Source of the DNA: Proteiniphilum sp. UBA5267
Lineage (GTDB): Bacteria > Bacteroidota > Bacteroidia > Bacteroidales > Dysgonomonadaceae
Assembly: GCA_002411515.1 (NCBI GenBank)
Contig: DHTF01000087.1
Span: 45,692 to 53,241, forward strand
Reading direction: 5' to 3'
DNA: 7,550 nucleotides
Position 1 is the stretch's first letter, and each line of letters starts with the position of its first letter. Below, one piece after another: positions 6,090 through 7,550 of the stretch. Under the pieces are notes generated by a model, which worked only from the letters and a program-made list of their open reading frames with translations, did not search any database and was not told the origin of the DNA. The translations under genes were made by a program, and so were the position numbers.

Positions 6090-6797
6090 TTATGATTGGT
6101 TGTTAATGACATGGATGGTATGTGTAGCCACCAGACAGGCGGTCTCGGTGCGAAGCCTTGTTTCTCCCAGGCTCACAGGCTCAAATCCGTTTGCAACGGC
6201 ATTTCCGACCTCTTCTTCGCTGAAGTCACCTTCCGGGCCGACCAGTATCAGTGCATTCTCTCCTTTTCGGTATGTTTGCGCCAGCGGCTTTTTCGGCAGA
6301 TCGTGGCAGTGGGCAATAAATTTCCTCCCTTCGAAAGGCCTTGTCACGCAATCTGCAAAGCGCACCAGTTCCTCTATCTCGGGTAGGTAAGCTTGTTGCG
6401 ACTGTTTCATAGCCGAAATGGCTATTTTCTCCAAACGCTCTTTTTTGAGTTCTCTCCGTTCGGAGTAACTGCTTAAAAGAGGGATGAAATGATCGATGCC
6501 TATTTCCACCGCCTTCTCCACAAACCATTCGTTTCTATCCATCTGCTTGGTGGGTGCGAAGGCTATTTGAAGATCGAACCCCTTCTTGTCGATCGCTGTA
6601 CGCTGTTCAATGCGCAGGCTACAACGCTTGGGGTGTGCTTCCACAAGGGTGCAATCGTAGAAGAAACCCTGTCCGTCGGTCACCGTCAATTTTTCTCCTT
6701 CACGCATCCGCAAGACTTTGACGCAGTGTTGCGACTCCTGCTCTGGCAACTGCGCAGTCTGTGCAATGTAAGGAGCATAAAAGATCGTGTCTGACAT
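6090..6797 (-). CDS. rsmE: 16S rRNA (uracil(1498)-N3)-methyltransferase RsmE
   Basis: Methylates N3 of U1498 in 16S rRNA of the small ribosomal subunit, using S-adenosylmethionine. Numbered from ATG 6797 (235 residues), a PUA-like RNA-binding domain (about 1-70) contains HCVKVLRMREGEKL. The SPOUT-fold catalytic domain (about 75-235) shows EKAVEIGIDHFIPL, the knot signature LVGPEGDFSEEEV (185-197) and SLGETRLRTETA (209-220). An in-frame GTG at 6812 overlaps the upstream stop as GTGA and would add five residues. The ATG is preferred because family members usually begin just before a YAP-type first strand, as FYAPYI does here. The gene is tightly packed with the bifunctional-nuclease gene upstream and the M81 gene downstream, so co-transcription is likely. 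Confidence 0.95.
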   Translation of the reverse strand: MSDTIFYAPYIAQTAQLPEQESQHCVKVLRMREGEKLTVTDGQGFFYDCTLVEAHPKRCSLRIEQRTAIDKKGFDLQIAFAPTKQMDRNEWFVEKAVEIGIDHFIPLLSSYSERRELKKERLEKIAISAMKQSQQAYLPEIEELVRFADCVTRPFEGRKFIAHCHDLPKKPLAQTYRKGENALILVGPEGDFSEEEVGNAVANGFEPVSLGETRLRTETACLVATHTIHVINNQS

Positions 6798-6808
6798 ACC
6801 GTTTTCTT

Positions 6809-7408
6809 TCACGATTTGTTCTCTCTGCGGTTGATCTCGTCGCGCAAACGTGTAGCCAGCTCGTAATTCTCCTCCTTCACGGCATCCGTGAGTCGATGCT
6901 TGAGGGCCTCGAGCTTGACATTCGATAATTCCTCTTCGTCCTGCTCCCTCTCATGCTGAGTGAAAGGTTCTGGAGAGCTTGGAGGAGATTGTTCATCGAA
7001 GACAATGGCCATATTTCTCATGATCTCTTCCGTGGTGTAAATGGGTGAATGAGTGCGTATGGCCAGAGCTACTGCATCGGAAGTGCGGGAGTCGATTCGA
7101 TACTCTTTATCATTTTGACACAATAAGAGTTCAGCAAAAAAAGCGCCATCCTCAAATTTGTAAATCAGGACTTCAACCAGCTTTATGCCAAGTTGTTCCC
7201 AGATTGAACAGATCAGATCGTGTGACAGCGGTCGTGGTGGTGTGATCCCTTCCATGACGATGGCAATGGATTGGGCCTCGGGAGTACCTATGACGATGGG
7301 CAGGCGCCGGACGCCGTTTTCTTCGGCAAAGATCAGTGCATATGCTCCTGCCTGTACCTGGCTAAAGGAGATTCCCAGGATGGATAATTTGATTCTTTTA
7401 GTCCCCAT
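6809..7408 (-). CDS. Bifunctional nuclease (BFN/DUF151) family protein with C-terminal UVR motif
   Basis: A 199-residue protein of the family named for a plant enzyme with DNase and RNase activity; the bacterial role is not settled. The BFN domain covers about residues 5-138: LGISFSQVQAGAYALIFAEE, RRLPIVIGTPEAQSIAI, RPLSHDL and the signature IDSRTSDAVALAIR (105-118). A low-complexity acidic/proline linker (about 139-162) joins it to a helical UVR motif (about 165-196, LKHRLTDAVKEENYELATRLRDEI), the UvrB-UvrC type interaction helix pair. This architecture is common in Bacteroidota. The gene leads a compact - strand run with rsmE, whose alternative GTG start overlaps this stop codon. A perfect -7 box lies 28 bases upstream. 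Confidence 0.93.
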   Translation of the reverse strand: MGTKRIKLSILGISFSQVQAGAYALIFAEENGVRRLPIVIGTPEAQSIAIVMEGITPPRPLSHDLICSIWEQLGIKLVEVLIYKFEDGAFFAELLLCQNDKEYRIDSRTSDAVALAIRTHSPIYTTEEIMRNMAIVFDEQSPPSSPEPFTQHEREQDEEELSNVKLEALKHRLTDAVKEENYELATRLRDEINRRENKS

Positions 7409-7436
7409 GAGCTGGTTTTTTATTCAATAGTAACGT

Positions 7437-7444
7437 CAAATATA
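7437..7444 (-). promoter_or_regulatory. -7 box for the bifunctional nuclease/rsmE/M81 run
   Basis: The - strand reads TATATTTG, a full match to TAnnTTTG, 28 bases before the start codon at 7408, predicting a leader of about 20 bases. No clear TTTG -33 box lies at the usual distance upstream. It is the likely promoter of the three-gene run. Confidence 0.5.
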
Positions 7445-7477
7445 CTATTTTTTATGCAGATGACGCCCAGTGCGACA

Positions 7478-7550
7478 TTTTTTTTAAAAAAACAGGTGCA
7501 AGGCGATGGGAAATGATAAAAAATGTGCTATCTTTGCACCCGATTACAAT
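7478..7550 (+). promoter_or_regulatory. Right-facing promoter for a gene beyond the window
   Basis: TATCTTTG at 7529-7536 is a perfect -7 box and would start transcription near 7540-7544, just before the window ends. About 45 bases upstream of it, T8 followed by A7 (7478-7492) could act as an A/T-rich upstream element. GGTGCAA (7495-7501) and TTGCACC (7534-7540) form a perfect seven-base inverted repeat, the right half of which overlaps the box. No -33 TTTG is evident. The controlled gene is outside the window. Confidence 0.55.

Overview
The window looks like chromosomal DNA from a Bacteroidota bacterium, most likely order Bacteroidales. The evidence is: promoter-like TAnnTTTG boxes in the gaps instead of E. 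coli-type -10/-35 pairs; A-rich leaders without clear Shine-Dalgarno sites; several lipoprotein signal peptides; and protein families typical of the phylum (secreted NIPSNAP protein, bifunctional-nuclease protein with a UVR tail, family 43 glycosidase beside a lipoprotein mutarotase). Genus cannot be fixed from sequence reading alone.

Left part, + strand (1-2610): the tail of an unidentified gene runs almost directly into a family 43 glycoside hydrolase lipoprotein resembling arabinan-degrading enzymes. After a weak hairpin and a new promoter box come a lipoprotein aldose 1-epimerase and a 71-residue two-helix membrane protein, closed by a convincing intrinsic terminator. This looks like the edge of a locus for plant arabinan/pectin side chains: the hydrolase releases sugars and the mutarotase equilibrates their anomers in the periplasm. 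No SusC/SusD pair is visible.

Middle (2611-3617, + strand): a 282-bp gap carries a promoter-like box and an unusual cluster of direct and inverted repeats. It leads into a secreted NIPSNAP-family protein of unknown function.

Right part, - strand (7408 down to 3635): a compact run of bifunctional nuclease-like protein, RsmE (16S rRNA m3U1498 methyltransferase) and an M81/MlrC-type putative metallopeptidase lipoprotein. The first two genes nearly abut and the third follows 10 bases later, so they are probably co-transcribed. Between this run and the next gene, nth (endonuclease III), lies a 171-bp imperfect palindrome (4331-4501), the most unusual structure in the window. It could be a miniature mobile element, a structured RNA or an elaborate terminator.

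Right edge (7409-7550): a divergent promoter region. One box faces left for the bifunctional nuclease gene. A second, perfect TATCTTTG box faces right toward a gene beyond the window.
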